Shown here: positions 18,079-26,189 of the stretch, one piece after another
Numbering within the stretch: position 1 is the first letter of the stretch
Layout: each line of letters opens with the position of its first letter
NCBI RefSeq assembly: GCF_904831005.1
Contig: NZ_LR882982.1
Coordinates: 2,976,001 to 3,040,000, forward strand
Reading direction: 5' to 3'
DNA from: Microbacterium hydrocarbonoxydans
Lineage (GTDB): Bacteria; Actinomycetota; Actinomycetes; Actinomycetales; Microbacteriaceae
Length of the DNA: 64,000 nucleotides
Position numbers and translations under genes: made by a program
Notes under the pieces: model-generated
Databases searched by the model: none
What the model saw: the letters and a program-made list of their open reading frames with translations, nothing else
What the model was told of the DNA's origin: nothing

Positions 18079-19602
18079 TCAGGCCAGCTCGATCACGGAC
18101 CATGACAGCGGCGGCAGCGTGGCGCGCACCGCACCGTCGACGACCTCGGCGGCCGCGAGCGGCACCATGTGCACGGCATCCTGCGTGGTCTCGAGGTTCG
18201 CGGTGTGGCGGTCGCCGCCCTCGGGGATCGTCAGCGTCTCGGCGTTCACGACGCGAAGGCCGGTGAGGCCGCGCAGCTCGACGGTGAGGTCGCTCTGCTC
18301 ATCGAGGGAACGGTTCGCGACGAACACCACGACGCGTCCCGTCTGCTCGTCCCACGTCGCTGCGGCATCGATCGAGTCGACCCCGCCGTAGCGCGTCGTC
18401 TCGATCTGCGGTGCCGACACGGCGAGGCGCAGGATGCGTCCCTTCGCCAGGCGGGCCATGCGCTCGAAGGGCCAGAAGCTCGTCTGACGCCACGCCGGAC
18501 CGTTCTCCTCCGAGCGGATCGGTGCGATCACGTTGACGAGCTGCGCCTGGTTGGCGATCTTCACGCGGTCGCCGTGACGCAGCAGGCTGTTGAGCAGGGT
18601 GCCCACGACCACGGCATCCGTCACGTTGTAGGTGTCCTCGATCAGACGCGGATGCTTCTTCCACCCCGCCTTCGCGATCTCGACCGACTCGACGTCGTTG
18701 AACTTCCTCTGATCCCACACGTTCCACTCGTCGAACGAGATGTCGACCTGCTTCGTGTGCTTGCCCGCCGCCTTCACGGCGTCGATCGTCGCGATGACGC
18801 CGTCGATGAACGCATCCATGTCGACCGCCTCGGCGAGGAACGACTCGGCGTCGCCGTCGTGCTCCTGGTAGTACGCGTGCATCGACACGAAGTCGACCTC
18901 GTCGTACGCGTGCGTGAGCACCGTGTGCTCCCACGTGCCGAAAGTCGGCATCGAGCGGGCAGACGAGCCGACCGCGACGAGCTCGATCGTCGGGTCGACG
19001 AGCTTCATGGCCTTGGCCGACTCCTGCGCGAGGCGACCGTACTCGGTCGCTGTCTTGCCGCCGATCTGCCACGGGCCGTCGAGCTCGTTGCCCAGGCACC
19101 ACAGCTTGATGTCGAAGGGCTGCTCGGCGCCGTTCTTGCGTCGCAGGTCCGACCAGTACGTGCCGCCGGGGTGGTTGGCGTACTCGACGAGCGACCGTGC
19201 CTCTTCGACACCGCGGGTGCCGAGGTTGATCGCCTCCATCACCTCGACGTCGGCCTCCTTCGCCCAGTCCATGAACTCGTGCAGGCCGAACGCGTTGGTC
19301 TCGATCGTGTGCCAGGCGCCGTCGATGCGCACCGGCCGTTCCTCGACCGGACCCACCCCGTCTTCCCAGCGGTAGCCCGAGACGAAGTTGCCGCCGGGGT
19401 AGCGGACCACGGTCGGTCCCATCTCCTTCACCAGGGCGAGCACGTCCTGACGGAAGCCGCGCTCGTCGGCCTGCGGGTGCCCCGGCTCGTAGATGCCGGT
19501 GTACACGCAGCGCCCCATGTGCTCGACGAACGACCCGAAGAGCCTTCGGGGGACGTCGGCGATGGTGAAGTCGCGATCGATGGTGATGCGGGCCTGAGAC
19601 AT
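18079..19602 (-). CDS. Alpha-L-arabinofuranosidase, GH51 (copy 2)
   Basis: A 507-residue GH51 enzyme, a paralogue of the one at 15468-16967: FGSFVEHMGRCVYTGIYEPG, acid/base Glu173 (GNELDGPW) and nucleophile Glu292 (SFDEWN). No signal peptide. The start at 19602 (MSQARITIDRDF) follows GGAGA; the longer frame is not protein-like. It is the last gene of the minus-strand operon binding protein-permease-permease-GH51, so it acts on the sugar imported by module 2. Divergence in the C-terminal half suggests a different oligosaccharide preference, which is inferred. Confidence 0.92.
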   Translation of the reverse strand: MSQARITIDRDFTIADVPRRLFGSFVEHMGRCVYTGIYEPGHPQADERGFRQDVLALVKEMGPTVVRYPGGNFVSGYRWEDGVGPVEERPVRIDGAWHTIETNAFGLHEFMDWAKEADVEVMEAINLGTRGVEEARSLVEYANHPGGTYWSDLRRKNGAEQPFDIKLWCLGNELDGPWQIGGKTATEYGRLAQESAKAMKLVDPTIELVAVGSSARSMPTFGTWEHTVLTHAYDEVDFVSMHAYYQEHDGDAESFLAEAVDMDAFIDGVIATIDAVKAAGKHTKQVDISFDEWNVWDQRKFNDVESVEIAKAGWKKHPRLIEDTYNVTDAVVVGTLLNSLLRHGDRVKIANQAQLVNVIAPIRSEENGPAWRQTSFWPFERMARLAKGRILRLAVSAPQIETTRYGGVDSIDAAATWDEQTGRVVVFVANRSLDEQSDLTVELRGLTGLRVVNAETLTIPEGGDRHTANLETTQDAVHMVPLAAAEVVDGAVRATLPPLSWSVIELA

Positions 19603-19657
19603 TGCTCTCCTTGGTTCTGGCTCTCGAGCCTGTTCCGGCACTGCGGCCGTGTGGGGA

Positions 19658-20563
19658 CTACTGACCGCCGAAGCCGCTGGTCGCGACGCCCTTGACGATC
19701 TGCTTCTGGAAGATGATGAACACGATGATCAACGGCAGGGCGGCCAGCACGGCCTGCGCCATGAGCTGCGCGTACTGCACGCCGTAGGCGCTGATCACCG
19801 TCTGGAGTCCGACCGGAAGCGTCATCAGCGTGGTGTCGTTGATGACGAGGAACGGCCAGAGGAAGTTGTTCCACGCGCCGATGAACACGAAGATCGCGAC
19901 GGATGCCAGGATCGGCCGAGAGAGCGGGAGCACGATCGACCAGAAGATACGCAGGCGGCTGGCGCCGTCGACGCGGGCGGCGTCTTCGAGCTCGATCGGG
20001 ATCGCGTCGAAGAAGCGCTTCAGGATGAACACCATGGCCGGGGCGACGACCTGCGGCAGGATCAGACCCCAGTACGTGTCGATCATGTTGAACGCGAGCA
20101 TCTGGTAGAAGAGCGGGATGATCAGCACCTGAGGCGGCACCACGATCGACGCGATGACCGCGACGAACAGCCACTTGCGACCGGTGAAGTCGAGCCTCGA
20201 GAACGCGTAGGCGGCCAGAGCCGAGATCGCCAGCGTGATCAGCGTCACCGCGATCGAGGTCCACAGGCTGTTGAACGCCCAGATGTAGACGTTGCCCTGC
20301 GACAGGATCGCCGTGAACGCCTCGACAGTGGGGCCGGATGCGCCGATCCACGACGGGTCTCCGCTGGCGGCATCCGTCTCGGTCTTGAAGGCCGTGGCGA
20401 CGGCCCAGAGGAACGGCAGCAGCCAGCCGACCGCGAGCACGATGAGCACCACGAGAGCACTGATGCGCAGCACGCCGAACGGCTTCTGACCGGGGAGGTG
20501 CGAGCGTCGGGCGCCCGTGGGCTTGGCGGTGGTGATGGTTTCGGTGAGAGTGGCGGAGGACAT
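19658..20563 (-). CDS. CUT1 ABC transporter permease (MalG-type), module 2
   Basis: A 301-residue permease with six helices, an EAA loop (EDAARVDGASRLRIF) and the C-terminal FQKQIVKGVATSGFGGQ common in MalG-like subunits. Its ATG shares one base with the stop of the preceding permease (TGATG). It forms the channel with the 20563-21513 product. Confidence 0.92.
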   Translation of the reverse strand: MSSATLTETITTAKPTGARRSHLPGQKPFGVLRISALVVLIVLAVGWLLPFLWAVATAFKTETDAASGDPSWIGASGPTVEAFTAILSQGNVYIWAFNSLWTSIAVTLITLAISALAAYAFSRLDFTGRKWLFVAVIASIVVPPQVLIIPLFYQMLAFNMIDTYWGLILPQVVAPAMVFILKRFFDAIPIELEDAARVDGASRLRIFWSIVLPLSRPILASVAIFVFIGAWNNFLWPFLVINDTTLMTLPVGLQTVISAYGVQYAQLMAQAVLAALPLIIVFIIFQKQIVKGVATSGFGGQ

Positions 20564-21513
20564 CACTGCTGCTCCTTCCGGCGGCGCGTGATCAGGGCCT
20601 GCGCGACGCCGATGATGACGATGAGAGCGAAGAACACATAGGAGATCGCGGCCGAGTAGCCGAATCGGTAGCTGACGAAGCCGGCTTCGTAGATGTACTG
20701 CACGATCGAGCGGGTGGTGTCGCTCGCGACGCCGCCGAGCATCTGGTATGCCTGGTCGAACAGCTTCAGCGACGCGAGGATCTGCAGTATCAGGATCAGC
20801 ACGGTCGCGGGTCCCAGTTGCGGGAGCGTGATCGACCAGAACTGCCGCCACGGCCCAGCGCCGTCGAGCGATGCCGCCTCGTACTGCTGCGGCGGGATGT
20901 TCTGCATCGCCGCGAGGTAGAGCAGGAAGTTGAAGCCGACGGTCCACCACACGGTGGCGATCACGATCGACAGCATGTTGGTGTCGGGGTTCTGCAGCCA
21001 GGCGATCGGCTCGAGACCGAAGAACACCAGGATGTTGTTCGCGGCGCCGATCTGCGGGTTGAAGATCCACACCCAGATCTGCGAGATGACGGTGGAGGCG
21101 AGCAGGTACGGCATGAAGAACGACAGTCGCCACAGCCACTGGCCGGGGATGCCGCGGTCGACCAGCGCGGCCATGAGCAGGGCGATCACGACGAGGGGCA
21201 CCGTCGACAGCAGCGTGAACCACACCGTGTTGCCCATCGACTGCCACATCTTGGGATCGGTGAGCGCCTCGGCGTAGTTCGCGAATCCGATGAAGGAGCC
21301 GCCGGCGCCCGTGAGCGATTGATCGGTGAAGCTCAGGATGATGCCGTGGATGATCGGCCAGACGAGGAACAGCGCGAACGCGAGGAGGAACGGCGCGAGG
21401 AACGCCCAGCTGATGAGCTGCTCGCGGTTGCGTGAGGAGCCGGGGCGTCGACCGGGAGCGGCCGACTTCGAGCCGGTGACGATGGTGCGGGTGGAGTCGG
21501 TTGCGAGGGTCAT
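20563..21513 (-). CDS. CUT1 ABC transporter permease (MalF-type), module 2
   Basis: A 316-residue permease with a 30-residue basic N-terminus, six helices and the EAA loop (YEAASLDGAGPWRQF). ATG 21513 overlaps the binding-protein stop by 4 bp (ATGA), so the two are translationally coupled; the ORF reaches further upstream but overlaps coding sequence. There is no ATPase in this operon either. Confidence 0.92.
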   Translation of the reverse strand: MTLATDSTRTIVTGSKSAAPGRRPGSSRNREQLISWAFLAPFLLAFALFLVWPIIHGIILSFTDQSLTGAGGSFIGFANYAEALTDPKMWQSMGNTVWFTLLSTVPLVVIALLMAALVDRGIPGQWLWRLSFFMPYLLASTVISQIWVWIFNPQIGAANNILVFFGLEPIAWLQNPDTNMLSIVIATVWWTVGFNFLLYLAAMQNIPPQQYEAASLDGAGPWRQFWSITLPQLGPATVLILILQILASLKLFDQAYQMLGGVASDTTRSIVQYIYEAGFVSYRFGYSAAISYVFFALIVIIGVAQALITRRRKEQQ

Positions 21514-22856
21514 GATGCGAACGTCCCCTCGGGGTCGGCGGGGTTCGGCTGTCGCAGCAGCGTGTTGACCCGTGCCTCGAAGCGGTCGATCGCGGCGGCG
21601 GGGTCGTCGCCCGAGAGCAGCACGCCCTGCACGGCGGCGCCGAACTCGCCCTGGAAGTTCGAGCCCGAGCCGGTGAACCACGCGGTGGGGTCGTAGACCA
21701 CGTGCTGCGCGGCCTCGGCGTAGTGGGCCTGAGGAATCAGGTCGGCGTACTCGGGCGATTCCGTGACGGGGAGGAAGGCGGGGATGTGCCCGGCCTCGGC
21801 CCAGCCGAACGAGCCCTTCAGCATGTCGGCGACGAACTGGTAGGTCAGCTCGCGCTTGTGGTCATCGGCGTTCGTCTGGTGCGGCAGCACGAACGAGTGC
21901 GAGTCGGCGTAGACGGCGGGGGTGCCGTAGAGCGTGGGGATCATGGTCGCGTCGAACGGGATCTCGGCGCTCTGCATGGTGCGCAGCTCCCAGACGCCCG
22001 TGAAGAGCATGCCGCTCTTGCCGCCCGAGAACTCGGCCACGGCGCTGCCGTAGTCGGCCTGTGGCAGTGCGATCTCGCCGTCGAGCAGGGTGCGCATGAG
22101 AGAGAGCGATTCGACCGCCGCATCCTTGTCGATCACGGCCTTGCCGCCGGGAGGCAGCTCCATCGCGCCGCCGTGCTGCGAGTAGAAGGTGTAGAAGAGG
22201 CGCCACATCTGCGCGCCGTCGCCGAGGTAGCCGTAGGAGAGCGCGTGGCCCTCGGCCTTGCCGCCGATCGTGCGCAGCTGGTCGACGAACTCCTCGGGGG
22301 ACGACGTCTGCTGCAGGCGGCCGTCGCTGTCGAGCACGCCCGCGGCATCGCAGATGTCGGTGTTGAACATCGCGACGAACGGATGGGCGTCGAGCGCGAC
22401 GCTGTACATGTCGTCGCCGACGAAACCCTTCTCCCAGATCGGCTTCGGGAACGTCGAGGCGTCGACGCCGAGCTCTGCGAGTCGATCGAGGTCCCACGGG
22501 TCGAGCAGGCCGCCGGGGGCCCAGCCGACCGTGCGGGTGGCATGCATGATCGCGACGTCGGGGGCGCGGCCTCCGGCACCCGCCATGGCCAGCTTCGTGT
22601 AGTACGGGGTGCCCCAGGCGAGCACGGTGGGGCGGATGCGGTAGGCATCCTGTGCCGAGTTCGCGGTGTCGAGCAGCTGCGACATGGTGATGCCGTCGCC
22701 GCCCGAGAGCAGATGCCAGAACTGAAGGGTCGTGGCGTTCGTGCCGTTCGCCCCGGGCACTGTTCCCGGAGCGCAGCCGGCGAGCAGAGCCGCGGCTGCT
22801 GTGACGGAGGCGGCAGTGAGGAACTGCCGCCGAGACAGATCGAGCGGGGGTGTCAT
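21510..22856 (-). CDS. CUT1 ABC sugar-binding protein, probable Tat-exported lipoprotein, module 2
   Basis: A 448-residue extracellular solute-binding protein. The N-terminus has a twin-arginine motif (SRRQFLT) and a lipobox (LLAGC, Cys28), so folded export by Tat followed by lipidation is likely, unlike the Sec-type signals of the other two CUT1 binding proteins here. The mature domain starts LQFWHLLSGGDG and includes SGGKSGMLFTGVWEL. It is the first gene of the minus-strand operon ending with GH51 copy 2. The operator at 22896-22911 is 40 bp upstream. Confidence 0.9.
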   Translation of the reverse strand: MTPPLDLSRRQFLTAASVTAAAALLAGCAPGTVPGANGTNATTLQFWHLLSGGDGITMSQLLDTANSAQDAYRIRPTVLAWGTPYYTKLAMAGAGGRAPDVAIMHATRTVGWAPGGLLDPWDLDRLAELGVDASTFPKPIWEKGFVGDDMYSVALDAHPFVAMFNTDICDAAGVLDSDGRLQQTSSPEEFVDQLRTIGGKAEGHALSYGYLGDGAQMWRLFYTFYSQHGGAMELPPGGKAVIDKDAAVESLSLMRTLLDGEIALPQADYGSAVAEFSGGKSGMLFTGVWELRTMQSAEIPFDATMIPTLYGTPAVYADSHSFVLPHQTNADDHKRELTYQFVADMLKGSFGWAEAGHIPAFLPVTESPEYADLIPQAHYAEAAQHVVYDPTAWFTGSGSNFQGEFGAAVQGVLLSGDDPAAAIDRFEARVNTLLRQPNPADPEGTFAS

Positions 22857-22895
22857 CGTCACTCCTTTGTGACTGCGGTCGGGGTTGCGATCATC

Positions 22896-22911
22896 ATTAC
22901 ATCGATGTAAT
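22896..22911. promoter_or_regulatory. LacI-type operator of arabinan module 2
   Basis: A perfect 16-bp palindrome ATTACATCGATGTAAT, 40 bp before the binding-protein start at 22856. It belongs to the same TACAWCGWTGTA class as the sites at 8901, 10038 and 24821. Confidence 0.75.
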
Positions 22912-23640
22912 CGACGCGCAAGATCGATCTGCCGTTCGTGAGCGCCCGTGGGTGCGTCTGTGCCGGCCTCGTATGCCGCTCCGGTCGCAGTCTGTGCCGT
23001 GTGCGGGGGTTCCGGTCGCAGTTTGTGCCGGCACCGGGGGTTCCGGTCGCAGTCTGTGCCGTGTGGGGGAGCGTCAGGCGGCACGAAGTGCGACGGGAGT
23101 GTCGCGTGTGCCTGTGCGTGTGCGGCACGAAGTGCGACCGTAGCGTCGCGTGCGCTTGCGGCGGTGATCTCAGAGCATCCGGTCACAGTTTGTGCCGGCA
23201 CCGGGGGTTCCGGTCGCAGTTTGTGCCGTTTGCGGGAGTGCCGGGCGGCACGAAGTGCGACGGCAGCGCCGTGTGCGCGTGCGGGTGCGGCACGAAGTGC
23301 GACGGGAGTGGCGTGTGCGCGTGCGGGCGTGGCGCGAAGTGCGACCGTAGCGTCGCGTGCGTGCGGCGGTGATCTCAGAGCATCCGGTCGCAGTTTGTGA
23401 CGGCACCGGGGGTTCCGGTCGCAGTTTGTGCCTTGCGGGGGAGGGCCAGGCGGCACGAAGTGCGACGGGAGTGGCGTGTGCGCGTGCGGGTGCGGCACGA
23501 AGTGCGACGGGAGCGTCGCGTGCATAAGCGGCGGTGATTTCAGAGCATCCGGTCGCAGTTTGTGCCGGCACCGGGGGTTCCGGTCGCAGCTTGTGCAATG
23601 TGGGGGAGAGGCAGACGGCACGAAGTGCGACTGGAGCACC

Positions 23641-23720
23641 GGATGCGGATGCGGATGCACCGGATGCGGATGCGGATGCACCGGATGCGGATGCGGCGGA
23701 TGCGGCGGATGCGGATGCGG
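23641..23720. repeat. GGATGC minisatellite
   Basis: Two exact 21-bp units (23641-23661 and 23662-23682), each with three GGATGC hexamers plus ACC, are followed by a decaying run of GGATGC and GGC. It joins array B to the end of the LacI gene and stops 17 bp short of its stop codon. Confidence 0.85.
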
Positions 23721-23737
23721 GAGTGCGGCGACCCGGG

Positions 23738-24784
23738 TCAGGGGCGGTAGCCGCGAGGGGTGCCGTTCGTGCTGTCGCGCTCGAGCAGATGGTGCGACAG
23801 GGTGAGCGCGCGCGGCGGTGCGGCACGGTCGTCCATCCGCGACTCGAGGAGTCCGAGTGCGGCATCCGCGAACGCCCGTCGATCGAACGCCACCGTCGTG
23901 AGCGACGGCGCGGTGTACCGCGAGAACTCGACGTCGTCGAAGCCGGTGACGATCACGTCGTCCGGCACGCTGACGCCGTGATCGTGCAGCGCGTGCAGCG
24001 CTCCGAGAGCGAGTGTGTCGGTGAAGGCGACGATCGCGTCGAAGGCGACTCCGCGACGGAACAGCGTCTCGACGCCGGTGGCTCCGCCCGACATCGACCA
24101 CGGCATCGGGTTGATCTGGAGCGAGGGGTCGATCGGGATGCCGGCCTCGCGCAGCGCATCGTGCACACCCTCGAGACGCAGCCTGCTGGTCGCCGTCGCG
24201 ACGGACGAGACGTCGTCGGCGCCGATCACCGCCACGCGCGTCGCGCCGCGAGAGAGCACGTGCCGCACGGCATCCGCTGCGGCGCGTCTGCTGTCGATGC
24301 GCACATGGTCGGCGCGGTTCTGCTCGACCTCGCCGATCACGACCAGCGGCGGCAGCCTGTCAGCGAACTCGAGCACGCTGTCTTCGAGGCGGATCGGATT
24401 CAGGATGAGTCCGTCGACCAGATGTGCGCGGGCGCGGGAGACGAGCTCCTTCTCGCGGTCGGGGTCTGTGGCCGTCTCCTCGATCTGCACCGCGAGGCCG
24501 CGCTCGTGCGCCGTCTCGACGATGCGGTGCAGCAGCTCTGCCGAGAAGGCGGTGGCGAGGTCGGGCAGCGCGACCGCGATGATGCCCGATCGTCCCTTGC
24601 GCAGACCGCGGGCGTTGAGGTTGGGCACGAAGTCGAGCTGCGCCATCGCGGCCTCGACCTTGATGCGCGTCTCGTCACGCACCGAGACGGTGCCCGTGAC
24701 CACGTTCGACACGGTCTTGATCGAGACCCCGGCCATCGCCGCGACATCTTTCATGGTCGCTCGTGGCGGCAGCGTCGCTGTCAT
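23738..24784 (-). CDS. LacI family transcriptional regulator (arabinan module 2)
   Basis: A 348-residue repressor with helix-turn-helix MKDVAAMAGVSIKTVSNV, hinge near LNARGLRKGRS and an effector-binding domain with GFDDVEFSRYTAPSLTTVAFD. The recognition segment SIKTVSNV is identical to that of the 8936-9946 protein, and the same operator class lies at its own promoter (24821) and before module 2 (22896). It and its paralogue may therefore bind each other's sites. The start at 24784 gives a short extension before MKDVAAM; an internal ATG is possible. Confidence 0.9.
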   Translation of the reverse strand: MTATLPPRATMKDVAAMAGVSIKTVSNVVTGTVSVRDETRIKVEAAMAQLDFVPNLNARGLRKGRSGIIAVALPDLATAFSAELLHRIVETAHERGLAVQIEETATDPDREKELVSRARAHLVDGLILNPIRLEDSVLEFADRLPPLVVIGEVEQNRADHVRIDSRRAAADAVRHVLSRGATRVAVIGADDVSSVATATSRLRLEGVHDALREAGIPIDPSLQINPMPWSMSGGATGVETLFRRGVAFDAIVAFTDTLALGALHALHDHGVSVPDDVIVTGFDDVEFSRYTAPSLTTVAFDRRAFADAALGLLESRMDDRAAPPRALTLSHHLLERDSTNGTPRGYRP

Positions 24785-24820
24785 GCGGTCAGCCTAGTGC
24801 GGCCGGTCGAGCCAGTCGGG

Positions 24821-24855
24821 TACATCGTTGTAACCCCAGGCCGCGTGGCTATCAT
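24821..24855 (+). promoter_or_regulatory. Operator and promoter of the alditol oxidase gene
   Basis: TACATCGTTGTA (24821-24832) overlaps a plausible -35 TTGTAA (24828-24833). After 16 bp comes TATCAT (24850-24855), and transcription would start at about the ATG (24862). A repressor on this site would block both this gene and the divergent LacI gene. Confidence 0.55.
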
Positions 24856-24861
24856 GGCGCC

Positions 24862-26121
24862 ATGACGATCGAACGCAACTGGGCAGGCAATCTCACCTAC
24901 CGCGCATCCGCCGTGGAGCACCCCGCGTCGATCGACGAGCTTCAGGCGGCGTTCGCCCGCGGGGGACGGGTGCGGATGCTCGGATCGCGGCACTGCTTCA
25001 ACGACATCGCCGACACGGACGGACTCCTGGTCGCCCTCGATCGGATGCCGACGGCCTTCGAGGTGAACGAGGCCCGTGACGCGGTGCGGGTCTCGGGGGG
25101 CATGCGCTACGGCGACATCGCCCCGCTGCTCGACGCGGAAGGGCTCGCGCTCGCGAATCTGGCGTCGCTGCCGCACATCTCGGTCGCGGGCGCCATCGCC
25201 ACGGGCACGCACGGTTCGGGCGACGCGATCGGCTCGCTGGCGAGCGCCGTGCGCGCGCTCACGATCGTCACCCCCTCGGGCGACGTGCGATCGCTGCAGC
25301 GCGGTGACGACGATTTCGACGGCGCCGTCGTGAGCCTCGGCGCGCTCGGGGCGGTCATCGACGTGACCCTCGACGTCGAACCGGCGTACGAGGTCGCTCA
25401 GCTCGTGTTCGAGCATCCGTCGTGGGACGCGATCCTCGCCGACTTCGACGAGGTGACGAGCATCGGCACGAGCGTCAGCATCTTCTCGCGCTGGGAGCGC
25501 ACCGACGTCGCCGACCAGATCTGGGTCAAGCAGCGACAGCCCGAAGCGCGCGAGATCGCTCGCGCCGACCTGTTCTCGCGCATCGACGGTGAGGCGGCCA
25601 CGGCGAAGCGGCATCCGATCATCGGCGTCGACCCGGTCGCGTGCACCGAGCAGCTCGGGGTCCCCGGCCCGTGGTTCGAGCGCCTCCCGCACTTCAAGCT
25701 CGAGTTCACGCCGTCGGCCGGAGCCGAGATCCAGACCGAGTACCTCGTGCCGCGCGCCGACGCGGTGGCCGCGATCCAGGCTGTGCGCACGCTCGCCGGT
25801 CAGATCGCCCCGCTGCTGCTCGTGAACGAGATCCGCACGGTGGCGGCCGATGACCTGTGGCTCAGCTCGTCGCACGGCACGGATGCCGTCGGCATCCACT
25901 TCACCTGGAAGCCCGATGAGGTCGCGGTGCGGGAGTTCCTGCCCACGCTCGAGGCGCTGCTGCCGGCGACCGCCCGCCCGCACTGGGGCAAGGTCTTCAC
26001 ACTCGACGGCGCCGAGCTGCGGTCGCGATACGAGCGCTGGGACGACTTCGCCGCGCTCGCCGCGCGGTTCGACCCCGAGCGTCGGCTCGTCAACCCGTAC
26101 CTGGAGCGCCTCGGGCTGTAG
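24862..26121 (+). CDS. Alditol oxidase (FAD-dependent, AldO/xylitol oxidase type)
   Basis: A 419-residue flavoprotein, close in length and pattern to Streptomyces alditol oxidase. The PCMH-type FAD domain (about 15-185) includes MLGSRHCFNDIA, where His44 corresponds to the histidine that carries FAD covalently, and LPHISVAGAIATGTHGSG. The C-terminal part has the substrate-site motif NEIRTVAADDLWLSSSHG. The family oxidises the C1 hydroxyl of pentitols and hexitols with O2, giving the aldose and H2O2. Here it could turn arabitol or xylitol into an aldose for the araA/araB route. It is probably leaderless and under the shared LacI operator. Confidence 0.88.
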   Translation: MTIERNWAGNLTYRASAVEHPASIDELQAAFARGGRVRMLGSRHCFNDIADTDGLLVALDRMPTAFEVNEARDAVRVSGGMRYGDIAPLLDAEGLALANLASLPHISVAGAIATGTHGSGDAIGSLASAVRALTIVTPSGDVRSLQRGDDDFDGAVVSLGALGAVIDVTLDVEPAYEVAQLVFEHPSWDAILADFDEVTSIGTSVSIFSRWERTDVADQIWVKQRQPEAREIARADLFSRIDGEAATAKRHPIIGVDPVACTEQLGVPGPWFERLPHFKLEFTPSAGAEIQTEYLVPRADAVAAIQAVRTLAGQIAPLLLVNEIRTVAADDLWLSSSHGTDAVGIHFTWKPDEVAVREFLPTLEALLPATARPHWGKVFTLDGAELRSRYERWDDFAALAARFDPERRLVNPYLERLGL

Positions 26122-26144
26122 CGGGATCCGTTGCACCACGGCGG

Positions 26145-26160
26145 TTGTTCTCGGTAACAT
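26145..26160. promoter_or_regulatory. Operator (ATGTTMYCGGTAACAT class) before LacI/ATPase pair
   Basis: TTGTTCTCGGTAACAT closely matches the palindrome at 28818-28833. It ends 29 bp before the LacI start, suggesting autoregulation. Confidence 0.6.
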
Positions 26161-26189
26161 TCTCCGAGGCTCGGCCGACGGAGGTGTGC

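Larger units (their letters stand above)
22857..23737. repeat. 880-bp intergenic region filled by inverted-motif array B
   Basis: No gene is supported here. Nine forward copies of GGTCGCAGTTTGTGCCG-like sequence begin (at the CC before GG) at 22981, 23012, 23043, 23179, 23210, 23384, 23415, 23549 and 23580. Eight inverted copies (GGCACGAAGTGCGAC) begin at 23080, 23124, 23247, 23289, 23331, 23452, 23494 and 23617. Forward neighbours are always 31 bp apart, inverted neighbours 42-44 bp. The array is built of four blocks (forward copies then inverted copies) joined by a repeated linker containing GCGGTGATCTCAGAGCATC. The 22857-22930 part holds only the operator region of the binding-protein gene. 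Confidence 0.9.

Noticed and set aside
22981-23720. Array B as a CRISPR array
   Set aside because: Spacing is regular but the sequences between motifs are themselves repeated, the motifs occur in both orientations, and no cas gene is present.
22900-23870. Cysteine- and arginine-rich open frames across array B
   Set aside because: They are translations of the DNA repeat in several frames and strands, with no ribosome binding sites and no protein-like composition.
21510-24101. 863-codon version of the module 2 binding protein
   Set aside because: The upstream 415 codons are repeat-derived; a signal peptide with lipobox begins at 22856.
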